Source: Xenorhabdus innexi
Lineage (GTDB): Bacteria; Pseudomonadota; Gammaproteobacteria; Enterobacterales; Enterobacteriaceae
Direction: 5' to 3'
Assembly (NCBI RefSeq): GCF_002632485.1
Contig: NZ_NIBU01000013.1
Span: 28,501 to 92,500, forward strand
Length of the DNA stretch: 64,000 bases
Shown: piece by piece, positions 52,397 through 60,727 of the stretch
How positions within the stretch are numbered: the stretch's first letter is position 1
Layout of the letters: every line of letters starts with the position of its first letter
Translations under genes and position numbers: made by a program
Notes under the pieces: generated by a model
The model's input: only the letters and a program-made list of their open reading frames with translations
Told to the model about the DNA's origin: nothing
Databases searched by the model: none

Positions 52397-53902
52397 ATGA
52401 ATATACTCTGTACCATAAAAAAAAATATGAATTTAGAACAACCCATTGAAGTGTTAGAGAAATTATTTGTATATTTATATTTGAATGATTGCGTGTCAAA
52501 TAAAGAGTTATCATTGAAAATAGGATTGCCTATTCCTATCGTATCCGCTTTTAAAAAAGAATTAATAAAATCAAATTTAGCAGAGAATAAAGGGGTTTTT
52601 AAATTAAATTCAGTAGGGGTTAAATATGTTAAGGATGAACTTAATTATAAACAGGTTAATTATAATTTATATAACAAACTGTCTTCATCAGAAGAGCATG
52701 AAAAATTTAAAGTCGATTTAGCCAATTTACTTACTCCTGTATATGATAGCCGCCCTCGAGTAAATGTATTGTTAGATCAGGCTCATGCTACTCTGGATAC
52801 ATCGATACGAAGGGTTATGCTATTACTCAGAAATCCGATAGTATTTAAACAAAAAATCCTTTTTTTAGGTGATGATGATTTGACATCGCTGGCTTTAATG
52901 ATGGCATTTAAAAAATTAGGTCATTATGGTCATGAAAATATTTATGTTAAAGATATTGATAAAGAGCTGTTAAAATTTATTGAGAATGTGGCAAAAGAAA
53001 ATAACTTTACGATTAATACTGAATATTTAAACCTAAAAGAACCAAATAAATATGTCAGGTCATTTGATGTGATTTTAACAGATCCACCCTATACCTTTAG
53101 TGGGTTAAAGTTATTTCTATCGAGAGCAATTAGTTTTTCTAAAAATGATGGTAGTGAGATATTACTATCATTTGGGCAAAAAAAACCTAAAGAAAATTAC
53201 GAGGTTCAAAAACTCTTTAGTGACCAGAATCTTTTTATCAAAAACATCCATCCACAATTTAATAAATATTATGGTGGGAGTATTATAGGTAATGTCAGTG
53301 ATTTGTATACACTCTCTACTACAAAAAATACATACCCAACTATTTCAGAACACAGTGATTATTCAAATAAAATATATACTGGAGAAATTAACCCGCGTAT
53401 AAAATTTTATCAGTGTAAATCGTGTAAAAATAGACTTACTATCGGATATGGAAAAGATTTATTAACCATAGAACAGTTAATAGAAACAGGTTGTAGTCAG
53501 TGTAACGGAACCAAATTTCAATATCAGGGTCAGGAGAAAATCCATTTGCCCGCTGATACAAAACAGTTCGGGACTCATATCATCATAGAAATGAAAAACT
53601 GTGAGAGTGATAAGTTGAAAAGTATATCAACTATTGAAAATATGATGATGGATATTTCCCGTCAGTGTAATTTTAATATTATTAATTGCTATTTTCACCA
53701 ATCGGAATCTTATGGTATCAGTGGAGCAATAATATTCGCAGGCTCACATTTTTCTATCCATACATGGCCAGAATATAGTTATGCAGCGTTTGATTTACTA
53801 ATATATAGTGATTTCAATCATCAGGATACGCTTATACGTCAGTTGCAGAACCAGTTAAATTCACAGGAATATGAATGTAAAATATTGCAACGGGGTTTTT
53901 AA
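52397..53902 (+). CDS. BpsA-type aminopropyltransferase fused to AdoMet decarboxylase
   Basis: A 501-residue fusion. Residues ~10-80 look like a winged helix; ~85-310 match the branched-chain polyamine synthase family (BpsA, formerly DUF43) with FLGDDDLTSLALMM, KDIDKELLKFI and the FDVILTDPPYT active-site block; 318-365 form a zinc ribbon (CKSC and CSQC); ~390-501 are a class 1b SpeD domain with AGSHFSIHTWPE, where Ser450 would become the pyruvoyl group after self-cleavage. One chain could thus decarboxylate AdoMet and use the product to aminopropylate a substrate. BpsA normally makes branched polyamines in thermophiles, unusual here. Start ATG 52397; ATG 52427 is an alternative. Confidence 0.85.
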   Translation: MNILCTIKKNMNLEQPIEVLEKLFVYLYLNDCVSNKELSLKIGLPIPIVSAFKKELIKSNLAENKGVFKLNSVGVKYVKDELNYKQVNYNLYNKLSSSEEHEKFKVDLANLLTPVYDSRPRVNVLLDQAHATLDTSIRRVMLLLRNPIVFKQKILFLGDDDLTSLALMMAFKKLGHYGHENIYVKDIDKELLKFIENVAKENNFTINTEYLNLKEPNKYVRSFDVILTDPPYTFSGLKLFLSRAISFSKNDGSEILLSFGQKKPKENYEVQKLFSDQNLFIKNIHPQFNKYYGGSIIGNVSDLYTLSTTKNTYPTISEHSDYSNKIYTGEINPRIKFYQCKSCKNRLTIGYGKDLLTIEQLIETGCSQCNGTKFQYQGQEKIHLPADTKQFGTHIIIEMKNCESDKLKSISTIENMMMDISRQCNFNIINCYFHQSESYGISGAIIFAGSHFSIHTWPEYSYAAFDLLIYSDFNHQDTLIRQLQNQLNSQEYECKILQRGF

Positions 53903-53908
53903 GAGTTC

Positions 53909-53940
53909 ATGTCTGGCTGATAAATTATCTGGCCAGACAT
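53909..53940 (+). terminator. Hairpin after the fusion gene
   Basis: A 9-bp perfect stem ATGTCTGGC / GCCAGACAT with a 14-base loop starting 7 bases past the stop; no marked U-run. Confidence 0.55.
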
Positions 53941-54012
53941 ATAATCAATAAACCTGTTTGCCAAAATGAAAATTTTCTATGTTTTTAAGAAAAGTCACTA
54001 TTTTATGATGTG

Positions 54013-54516
54013 TTATAAAGCCAGCTTATTGATTAGAGACATGTCCATCACATCACAATATTGCCCTTGTTTAAGAGCTGCTTTACGCTGAATTCCTTCC
54101 ATTTCAAAACCAAATTTAGTATAAAGCGCTATTGCTTTTTCATTATCAGTGAATACTTCCAGATCAATTCTAATGCAGCCAAGCCAGTTATAGGCATAGT
54201 CAATAGCAAATGCGATCATTTCTGAACCAATGCCTTTGCCTGAATATTCGGGGTCAATACTAATACTGAGAGTGATAACATGCCTGCGCCTTGGGTTAGG
54301 ATAGCTATATAACCCCAGTGTACCAACAACGTTACTGTCTATTTCTGCCACGAAGTCGAATACTCCCTGAGTTCTATTTTTCTCAAGACGCTCACGCCAC
54401 ATCTCAAGGGATGGGCATGGACGTTGCAATGTATAGAGATAAACATCGGGGTGGCCAAAAATTCGCTGAAAATGCACAGCATCTTCAGTTTCAGCAGATC
54501 TGATTTTTATTTTCAT
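54013..54516 (-). CDS. GNAT N-acetyltransferase (YhhY/AaaT-like)
   Basis: A 167-residue GNAT. I chose ATG 54516 (MKIKIRSAETEDAV) because GAGG lies 6 bases upstream; the longer frame has no RBS. HPDVYLYTLQRPCPS--MWRERL resembles E. coli YhhY (AaaT, amino-acid N-acyltransferase), and the acetyl-CoA loop is at DPEYSGKGIGSEM, with the DNEKAIALYTKFGFEMEG block after it. Possible role: detoxifying amino acid analogues; the substrate is not shown by sequence. Divergent from the NTF2-like gene. Confidence 0.85.
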   Translation of the reverse strand: MKIKIRSAETEDAVHFQRIFGHPDVYLYTLQRPCPSLEMWRERLEKNRTQGVFDFVAEIDSNVVGTLGLYSYPNPRRRHVITLSISIDPEYSGKGIGSEMIAFAIDYAYNWLGCIRIDLEVFTDNEKAIALYTKFGFEMEGIQRKAALKQGQYCDVMDMSLINKLAL

Positions 54517-54634
54517 ATATACCTCTTCTGAATTTGACTTTATCATAATTACCCGATAAAGCATTAAATGTAAATATAATGTTTGAAAATAAATAATGCT
54601 GACTTTAATCAATTATTATAGTTTGAGGTTATCA

Positions 54635-55021
54635 ATGGATCAGGAAAATTCAGTTATTTTCGAAATAATAAAAAATCTTGAGGTTAGTCTTCATGGAAAA
54701 AATAGATGTAATGCCGATTGGTTAAATAATGTTTTTCATGATGATTTTCTGGAAATAGGAAAGTCAGGTTATCTTTATACAAAGAAAATTGTGGTAAAAT
54801 CCTTAAAGGAAGAAATAAATACTGTTTCCAAAATATTTTCAAAAAATTTTAATATGCAGATTCTGGATAAAAATATTGTACTACTCACTTATCAATCTTA
54901 TGAGAAGGATAAAAACGGGCGGCGATATAATGGAGCACTACGTTCATCAATCTGGCAATTATCTGCATCAGGAGAGTGGAAATTCAGATTTCATCAGGGA
55001 ACGAAAATAGTAGGTTTCTAA
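54635..55021 (+). CDS. NTF2-like / DUF4440 protein
   Basis: A 128-residue small protein, ATG 54635 with TGAGG 7 bases upstream. The layout (helical start, WLNNVFHDDFLEIGKSG, a middle with LLTYQSYEK, then SSIWQLSASGEWKFRFHQGTKI) is that of the SnoaL/NTF2-like DUF4440 family, which includes isomerases and proteins of unknown function. No catalytic residue can be assigned. Its start region is 118 bases from the divergent GNAT gene, and a hairpin follows its stop. Confidence 0.75.
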   Translation: MDQENSVIFEIIKNLEVSLHGKNRCNADWLNNVFHDDFLEIGKSGYLYTKKIVVKSLKEEINTVSKIFSKNFNMQILDKNIVLLTYQSYEKDKNGRRYNGALRSSIWQLSASGEWKFRFHQGTKIVGF

Positions 55022-55034
55022 AAAATCTATAAAA

Positions 55035-55057
55035 AATGGCCCGAGCTTCGAGCCATT
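55035..55057. terminator. Hairpin between convergent genes
   Basis: AATGGC-C-CGA / TCG-A-GCCATT around a short loop, between the NTF2-like gene and cycA, which converge. A U-rich run follows on the plus side after ~14 bases. Confidence 0.5.
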
Positions 55058-55075
55058 GATTGCATGATTATTTTT

Positions 55076-56476
55076 TTAGCTATGGGCTTTACGTCTTTTC
55101 ACAATCTGATACCCAATCATTAAAATAATGAACCAGGCTGGAGTAGCAATTAGTGCTTGCCTGGTATCCGGTTGTAAAGACAGCAGGACTAAGACAAAAG
55201 CAAAAAAAGCCAGACAAACCCATGACATAACAATACCAAATGGCATTTTATAGGCAGAAGTTTTATGCAGTTCAGGGCGATGTTTCCGGTAAGCCAGATA
55301 AGAGCACAAAATCATACTCCAGATAAACATAAACAGAATGGCTGATACCGTTGTTACCAAAGTAAAAACACGCATTACGTCAGGAATAAAATAGATCAGA
55401 ATAACGCCGCAGGAGAGACATAAGCATGTGAAAATTAAACCTGATGCAGGCACTGAACGCCGGGAAAGCTGGCTGAACTGTTTTGGTGCATTCCTTTCCT
55501 TAGATAAACCAAACAACATCCGACTGGTAGAAAAAACGCCGCTGTTTGCTGACGATGCGGCAGAAGTCAGTACGACGAAGTTTACAATGCTGGCAGCAGC
55601 CGGTAACCCGATAAGGACAAACAGCTCTACAAAGGGGCTTTTATCCGCCACAATGGCACGCCATGGTGTAACTGACATAATAACAATCAATGCTAGCACA
55701 TAGAATGTGATAATCCGGACAGGGATGGCATTAATTGCTTTCGGCAGGGATTTCATCGGATTTTTGGTTTCTGCCGCCGCAGTTCCGACTAGCTCAATCC
55801 CAACAAAAGCAAATATTGCGATTTGAAAGCCGGCAAAAAAACCGCTTAGCCCCATAGGGAACATGCCTCCGTCTCCCCAGACATTGGAAAGAGCCGCAAT
55901 ATGCCCTGCGGGCGATTGGAAGTGTGAGCTGATCAGTACTCCGCCAATCACAATTAAGGCAACAATGGCAACAATTTTGATCATCGCAAACCAGAATTCC
56001 AACTCACCAAACAGTTTGACTGTGGCGAGGTTCAGGGTCAGCAAGATCAAAACGCATAAAAGAGAAGTCGCCCATTCAGGGAAACCGGGTGCCCAATACC
56101 CAACATAAGAGGTAATGGCAACGACATCAGCAATGCCGGTAATTACCCAGCAGAACCAATAAGTCCAGCCCACAAAAAAACCGGCCCATGGCCCCAGAAG
56201 GTCAGCAGCAAAATCACTGAATGATTTATAGTGTAAGTTGGAAAGCAATAGCTCTCCCATTGCACGCATTACGAAAAACAGCATAAACCCGATGATCATA
56301 TAAACGAAAATGATCGAAGGCCCTGCAAGGGAGATAGTTTTACCTGATCCCATAAACAGACCGGTTCCGATAGCGCCCCCGATAGCAATAAGCTGTATAT
56401 GTCGGTTAGTCAGGCTTCGCTGAAGATGCGAGCCTTCAGTTTCAGGTGGGTGGGTGGGTTGTATATTTTCTTCCAT
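55076..56476 (-). CDS. cycA: D-serine/D-alanine/glycine permease CycA
   Basis: A 466-residue amino acid-proton symporter of the APC superfamily with 12 predicted membrane segments, very close to E. coli CycA: LTNRHIQLIAIGGAIGTGLF, GSGKTISLAGPSIIFVYMI, GWTYWFCWV, VVLTSAASSANSGVFSTSR. I chose ATG 56476 (MEENIQPTHPP), the only start giving a normal length; an upstream extension is possible but has no RBS. It imports D-Ala, D-Ser and Gly. Whether it relates to the D-amino acids in the NRPS product is pure speculation. Confidence 0.95.
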   Translation of the reverse strand: MEENIQPTHPPETEGSHLQRSLTNRHIQLIAIGGAIGTGLFMGSGKTISLAGPSIIFVYMIIGFMLFFVMRAMGELLLSNLHYKSFSDFAADLLGPWAGFFVGWTYWFCWVITGIADVVAITSYVGYWAPGFPEWATSLLCVLILLTLNLATVKLFGELEFWFAMIKIVAIVALIVIGGVLISSHFQSPAGHIAALSNVWGDGGMFPMGLSGFFAGFQIAIFAFVGIELVGTAAAETKNPMKSLPKAINAIPVRIITFYVLALIVIMSVTPWRAIVADKSPFVELFVLIGLPAAASIVNFVVLTSAASSANSGVFSTSRMLFGLSKERNAPKQFSQLSRRSVPASGLIFTCLCLSCGVILIYFIPDVMRVFTLVTTVSAILFMFIWSMILCSYLAYRKHRPELHKTSAYKMPFGIVMSWVCLAFFAFVLVLLSLQPDTRQALIATPAWFIILMIGYQIVKRRKAHS

Positions 56477-56847
56477 AGTTGTATCCAATTTATTCTCACA
56501 GCATGGCTTTAATACCCTCAGGCTGTGTTTAAGGTGCCATTGTGACATAGACAACTACATTATTAACAGAAGGAATTTACACGAAAAACCAATAGGTTGT
56601 ATTTTGACCTAAACTTTGCTGGTTACGTTTACTCGTTCTAGCCTCCATTTTTATAAGTCTGCGTGGTTTCTCTGCGAAGGTTTACTTTTGGCTAAATAAG
56701 TTCATTTTCAGCGGGGTTTTTCATTCCGGCATTCAGTTATGAGTAGCGTTAGACGAAATTTAAAACAGACCATTAATTTATCATATGGTAAAGAGAATAT
56801 ATCCCATGTAGCGTATAGGCGATAAATATAAAATAGGAGAATAATAC

Positions 56848-57051
56848 ATGAATAAGTATATTGTGACTTATAACGGCTTTAGTAATACCAATACATGTTT
56901 AGTGAGTACTCAAGTTGCGATAGATATTGATATGAATAATAATTTGGCGGCTCAATTTTTAACTATTCTGGAGGATAATGCACTTGTTCATGCTCAAGAA
57001 TTGGATGGCAATGTGACAAGAGTTTCGGTCGTTGGAATATATAAGTTGTAA
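56848..57051 (+). CDS. Small protein of unknown function, 67 residues
   Basis: ATG 56848 with AGGAGA 8 bases upstream, a good RBS. No signal peptide, membrane segment or motif that I recognise; the length and beta-alpha-beta appearance (YIVTYNGF, AAQFLTILEDN, VTRVSVVGIYKL) suggest a small single-domain fold. Followed by an inverted repeat. It stands alone between cycA and the OB-fold gene. Confidence 0.65.
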   Translation: MNKYIVTYNGFSNTNTCLVSTQVAIDIDMNNNLAAQFLTILEDNALVHAQELDGNVTRVSVVGIYKL

Positions 57052-57057
57052 TAAATA

Positions 57058-57119
57058 AAACAGGCATGGCAGATGTAGTTTGTTTGGTGGCTTTCATAAG
57101 TTAACTGCGATGCCTGTTT
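57058..57119 (+). terminator. Inverted repeat after the 67-residue gene
   Basis: AAACAGGCAT and ATGCCTGTTT form a 10-bp stem enclosing ~42 bases. Long loop; terminator role uncertain. Confidence 0.45.
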
Positions 57120-57426
57120 AAATAAATATTTTGTTTCTTCATGAAAAGTTACTTTTTAATTATTTACATAGAATAAATCAACAAAAAAATTATTTTCACA
57201 AAGCGTAACCAGTAATTCGGGTTATTGAAAGTGATGTTTTCTGCTTGATGATTTCAACATTCTATCGAATGAAGATAGTCAATCATATCGTTACATTTTT
57301 GTTTAATTATAACAACTGGTAATGTTTTACTTTGGCTATTGTTCAGAGTAATGTGAATGAAATTCATCAGTAAATGGCTTTTTAAAATGTGGAAATTTTG
57401 TCGGGTTGAAATTTAGGTTGTTGATT

Positions 57427-58173
57427 ATGATTAAAAAACTGACGGTATTGATTTTTGCGATGGGTTCTTTATTTTTTTTGAAGAGTGCTGTGGCAAATGG
57501 CAATGTTATTCCTTTTACTGAAAATGATGCGAAATTTGCAAAATATCTTGTTGATAATGATGTGAAATTATTATTTCATGGCGAAAAAAAATCTGGTGAC
57601 TATGGGTATATTTATATAACCTCGAAAGATTTGTATAGAAGATACGCAGAGAATGAAGTGAGAGCAAATAAAGATTTAAAATATAAAAAAGTCATTATTT
57701 CCGGGTTAATTAAAAGTATAAATAATTATTCTTCTGATGGTAAGGTTTTCATTGCATTAAGTGCGGGGAGTTTTTTAGACACTGTTCACGCAGCATTGAG
57801 TAATGATTTTCAGGATTATGCACTGACATTACGTAAAGGGCAGAAAATAATTTTAGCTTGTGAAGTTGCCGGAACTGCTGTTGGTGAACCTTTTTTAAAG
57901 AACTGTATATCAGAAAATAAAGCAAAAGGGCAGGTAGCTGGTTCTATTATATCCCAGATTAATAGAGTGCTTAGTGGAGATAAGAGTAAATCGAATAAAG
58001 TGGGCATTAATATAGTTGCACTAACAAAGTTGGTTGATTTATCAACCAATAATTTCTCTATCTGTAAAAAAATAGATATCTCTTGTTTGAATAAATCAAA
58101 AAGTTCAGAGTGGAAAAAATTTGTGGAAAAAAATAGAGAAAAAATAGAGCGCTATAAAGAAATGTTAGAGTGA
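57427..58173 (+). CDS. Secreted protein with tRNA_anti-like OB fold
   Basis: A 248-residue protein with a Sec signal peptide (MIKKLTVLIFAMGSLFFLKSAVANG, cleavage probably after SAVA). Residues ~75-165 look like the tRNA_anti-like OB-fold family: a YAENEVRANKDLKYKKVIISG start, an internal VFIALS strand and RKGQKIILACEVAG, ending LKNC. The Lys-rich C-terminus is helical. ATG 57427 was chosen over the TTG 21 bases upstream because it begins directly with the signal peptide. Function unknown. The preceding 300 bases are AT-rich with no gene. Confidence 0.75.
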   Translation: MIKKLTVLIFAMGSLFFLKSAVANGNVIPFTENDAKFAKYLVDNDVKLLFHGEKKSGDYGYIYITSKDLYRRYAENEVRANKDLKYKKVIISGLIKSINNYSSDGKVFIALSAGSFLDTVHAALSNDFQDYALTLRKGQKIILACEVAGTAVGEPFLKNCISENKAKGQVAGSIISQINRVLSGDKSKSNKVGINIVALTKLVDLSTNNFSICKKIDISCLNKSKSSEWKKFVEKNREKIERYKEMLE

Positions 58174-58380
58174 CTTTTTACAGAGGTAAATAATTAATTC
58201 GATAACAATATTTATAGGTAAATCTTTTGTAAGAGGCTTTGATTTGCATTTACTTTTTCATCAAAAATGATTGCCATTTATATTCTTTTGGGTAAGGATA
58301 ATATCCCCATAGATATCATTATTTTCATTAAATTAGCTATTTCTGAAAATAAAACTGATAATCAGGAAAAGATTGAGCTT

Positions 58381-59547
58381 ATGATATCCACATTAGCTAT
58401 CAATAATTATCGTTCTATTCGTGACCTTCGTATAACTCTTGCTCCTCTTAACGTAATTACAGGTGCAAACGGTAGCGGTAAATCGAATTTATACCGGGCA
58501 TTGCGTTTATTATCTGAAACTGCACAAGGTGGTGTTGTGAATTCTCTGGCACTTGAAGGTGGGCTGGATTCTGCATTTTGGGCCGGGCCGGAAAATTTTT
58601 CAGCTTTGGTACGAGCTGGGCACTCTCCAGTGCAGGGAGGAGTTAGAAAAGAAGTAAAACGGTTACGTCTTGGTTTTTCTACGGATTCATTTGGTTATTC
58701 TATTTCCTTTGGTTTGCCGCACCCATCAAGCTCTGCTTTTGCGTTAGATCCGGAAATTAAACAGGAGTGTATTTGGGGAGGAGGGCGTTATCACCCAGCA
58801 GGCGTATTGGTAGAACGAAAAGGGCCGATAAGTCGGGTTCGCGATGGGCGGAAATGGAAAATTGTTTCAGAGCATATCAATAGTTTCACCAGTATGTATG
58901 ATCAGCTTGCTGACCCTGCAATGGCTCCGGAAGTTTTTCATATGCGAGAGTTTATTCGTGGCTGGCGTTTCTATGATCACTTCCGGACTGATAGTGATGC
59001 CCCTGCCCGTAAGGCTCAGATTGGAACCCGTACCCCGGTATTGCACCATGATGGGCGTGATCTGGCTGCTGCGTTACAAACTATCCGTGAAATTGGTGAT
59101 GCAAAGTTATTAGATGAATCGGTTAATGATGCTTTTCAGGGGGCTTCTTTAGCAATTTCCCGCTCCAAAGAAGGATTGTTTACATTACAGTTTCGGCAGC
59201 ATGGTCTGATGCGCTCTCTTTCCGGTGCTGAATTATCAGACGGTACATTGCGTTATTTATTATGGATTGCGGCATTGCTGACTCCGCGCCCGCCATCAAT
59301 GATGATCCTGAATGAGCCGGAAACCAGTCTGCACCCAGAGCTTTTACCCTCATTGGCTAAGTTGATCATAAAAGCATCAGCTCAGACGCAGGTCTGGGTT
59401 GTTTCACACTCTCCCGTATTGATTTCAGCATTACAGCACTCTGCGTTCTGTCAGTTTATTCAACTTGAAAAGCGATTAGGCGAAACACATATTATTGGCA
59501 GGGATATATTGGAAGAGCCATCATGGCACTGGCCGGACAGGAGTTAA
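58381..59547 (+). CDS. AAA family ATPase (SMC/RecF-like, AAA_21)
   Basis: A 388-residue ATPase. I chose ATG 58381 (MISTLAINNYRSIRDLRITL), the usual family start; the upstream frame looks unrelated. Walker A is GANGSGKS at 28-35, the signature LSGAELSDGTLRYL lies late in the protein, Walker B is MMILNEPETSLHPEL, and an H-loop VVSHSP follows. There is no coiled-coil insertion and no TOPRIM domain, so it is not a full OLD nuclease. No partner nuclease gene lies beside it; its role (DNA repair, phage defence or other) cannot be told. Confidence 0.85.
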   Translation: MISTLAINNYRSIRDLRITLAPLNVITGANGSGKSNLYRALRLLSETAQGGVVNSLALEGGLDSAFWAGPENFSALVRAGHSPVQGGVRKEVKRLRLGFSTDSFGYSISFGLPHPSSSAFALDPEIKQECIWGGGRYHPAGVLVERKGPISRVRDGRKWKIVSEHINSFTSMYDQLADPAMAPEVFHMREFIRGWRFYDHFRTDSDAPARKAQIGTRTPVLHHDGRDLAAALQTIREIGDAKLLDESVNDAFQGASLAISRSKEGLFTLQFRQHGLMRSLSGAELSDGTLRYLLWIAALLTPRPPSMMILNEPETSLHPELLPSLAKLIIKASAQTQVWVVSHSPVLISALQHSAFCQFIQLEKRLGETHIIGRDILEEPSWHWPDRS

Positions 59548-59978
59548 GAGTTTATACATACCTCCTTTTATATAGAACTCAACAGATGATAATGCGTTTC
59601 GATCTGATTTTTGATAATTAGTCCTAATTATTGCTATTTATTCAAATGATTACTTGTGCTTTATTTTTGATTTTTCAATCTGTTTCAATATACGTATATC
59701 TACTCAAAAAATCCCCAACCAAAAATGATCAAAAATTCCTTAATTTGTGGGACTTGTCTTCACATAATAAATTCATTCGTTTTCTTATTTTTTTTTAAAC
59801 TTTTAGTGAGGATTTTTTACCTTGCATAAATCCACATACTCCCCCGCATCAATCCGCAAGATCAAACAAGGATCACTTACCCCGACAAGCGCCAGTGTGG
59901 GAGCGCTTCCGGCGCTCCCGTGCAGGTGCATAAAAAGCATTGCATTTAGTGGGCAGTGAGCTGATTGTGGTCGTTAAG
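59548..59978. other. Intergenic stretch with a strong hairpin; left border of the phage mosaic
   Basis: About 430 bases without a gene. At 59899-59919 there is a perfect 8-bp GGGAGCGC / GCGCTCCC stem with a 5-base loop, not followed by U's. Base composition changes from AT-rich to balanced after about 59820, marking where prophage-type sequence begins. Confidence 0.5.
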
Positions 59979-60146
59979 ATGGAGGACAGGGTTGAATTCT
60001 CTTGGGTCATGTTCAATCTTATTGTTTTATCGCCTTTTATTTTTTATTTTTTATGTTGGGGGATTTATTTACATGTGACGTTTAAGCCAGAAGGCCTGCA
60101 AAAGAAGAAAAAAAAAGAAAAAAAGGGAAAAGAGGGCCAACATTAA
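59979..60146 (+). CDS. Small membrane protein with lysine-run tail (DUF1240-like?)
   Basis: 55 residues from ATG 59979. One membrane segment (~9-31, SWVMFNLIVLSPFIFYFLCW), then YLHVTFKPEG, then a Lys-rich tail made from an A-rich tract at 60103-60131. The YLHV-F--(E/A)G block is shared with the next small gene, and the look resembles the DUF1240 membrane proteins of Yersinia and relatives. The tail could be the result of slippage in the A-tract with loss of the original C-terminus. Confidence 0.5.
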   Translation: MEDRVEFSWVMFNLIVLSPFIFYFLCWGIYLHVTFKPEGLQKKKKKEKKGKEGQH

Positions 60147-60160
60147 ATGAGCGCCTGATA

Positions 60161-60319
60161 ATGATTCTTCTTGCGATGGCCGTCATCGGGTTCGTTGCGG
60201 GTCTTCCCCTGACTTGGTATCTGCATGTTAGGTTTGCGGACGCCGGGTATGTTGTTTGTAAGCCGGCTTCGTCTAAATCGCCAAGTCAGTATGCAAAAGC
60301 GCCGAACCTTTGCGAGTAA
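60161..60319 (+). CDS. Small membrane protein, DUF1240-like C-terminal part
   Basis: 52 residues from ATG 60161, too short for a 60-codon cut-off. One membrane segment (MILLAMAVIGFVAGLPLTWYL), then YLHVRFADAGYVVCK and a KAPNLCE end, the pattern of DUF1240 C-termini (GY--C ... Y-K---LC). Either an independent small membrane protein or the second half of a gene split from the preceding one; the gap between them is 14 bases. Confidence 0.5.
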   Translation: MILLAMAVIGFVAGLPLTWYLHVRFADAGYVVCKPASSKSPSQYAKAPNLCE

Positions 60320-60396
60320 ATGGCTAACACCGATTAACGTCAGATAAAAAAAGACCGCCTGCACAGACGGCCATTGTCTTGGCTAAAGCCTCTTGA

Positions 60397-60510
60397 TCAG
60401 TTATCGTCACTCAGCGAATAGGTTGCAAACCGGATCACTTCTTCCCCAAGCCAGTCATTGAGCTGTTGCATTTTACTTTGCAGTGGCAGTAGCTCATTGC
60501 ACACAAACAC
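60397..60510 (-). pseudogene. Phage gene fragment (3' end)
   Basis: The minus frame reads KVFVCNELLPLQSKMQQLND then WLGEEVIRFATYSLSDDN, stop at 60397-60399. It is protein-like but there is no start and an in-frame stop lies upstream near 60530. I take it as the tail of a phage gene cut by recombination. Family unknown. Confidence 0.45.
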
Positions 60511-60519
60511 TTTAAGTAA

Positions 60520-60641
60520 ATGGCTGAACTACAGCTACAATGCTGCAAAAATGTGGCAAATCTTTACCTGTGACTGAATGCTGTTTTTCCGGTGAGGCGG
60601 CCTGTTGGAATACATTGGGCTGACATGAACTGAAATTAACA
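60520..60641 (+). pseudogene. Remnant 1 of the phage zinc-binding gene (3' end)
   Basis: The frame LQKCGKSLPVTECC...ACWNTLG, stop, corresponds to the end of the intact protein at 62390-62758 (VQKCAKCGDALPVTECC...ACWATLGWHEVKL). The TGG of the intact gene has become TGA here, and HELKL can still be read after it. MAELQLQ from ATG 60520 joins it only through a frameshift. Non-functional copy. Confidence 0.7.
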
Positions 60642-60727
60642 TTATAAATTGTTATTTCTGGAGTATCGTGGTACTTGAAGATTGTATCTCTCAAGTATTA
60701 AAAGCAACATTGAGTGCAGGAGGAAGT

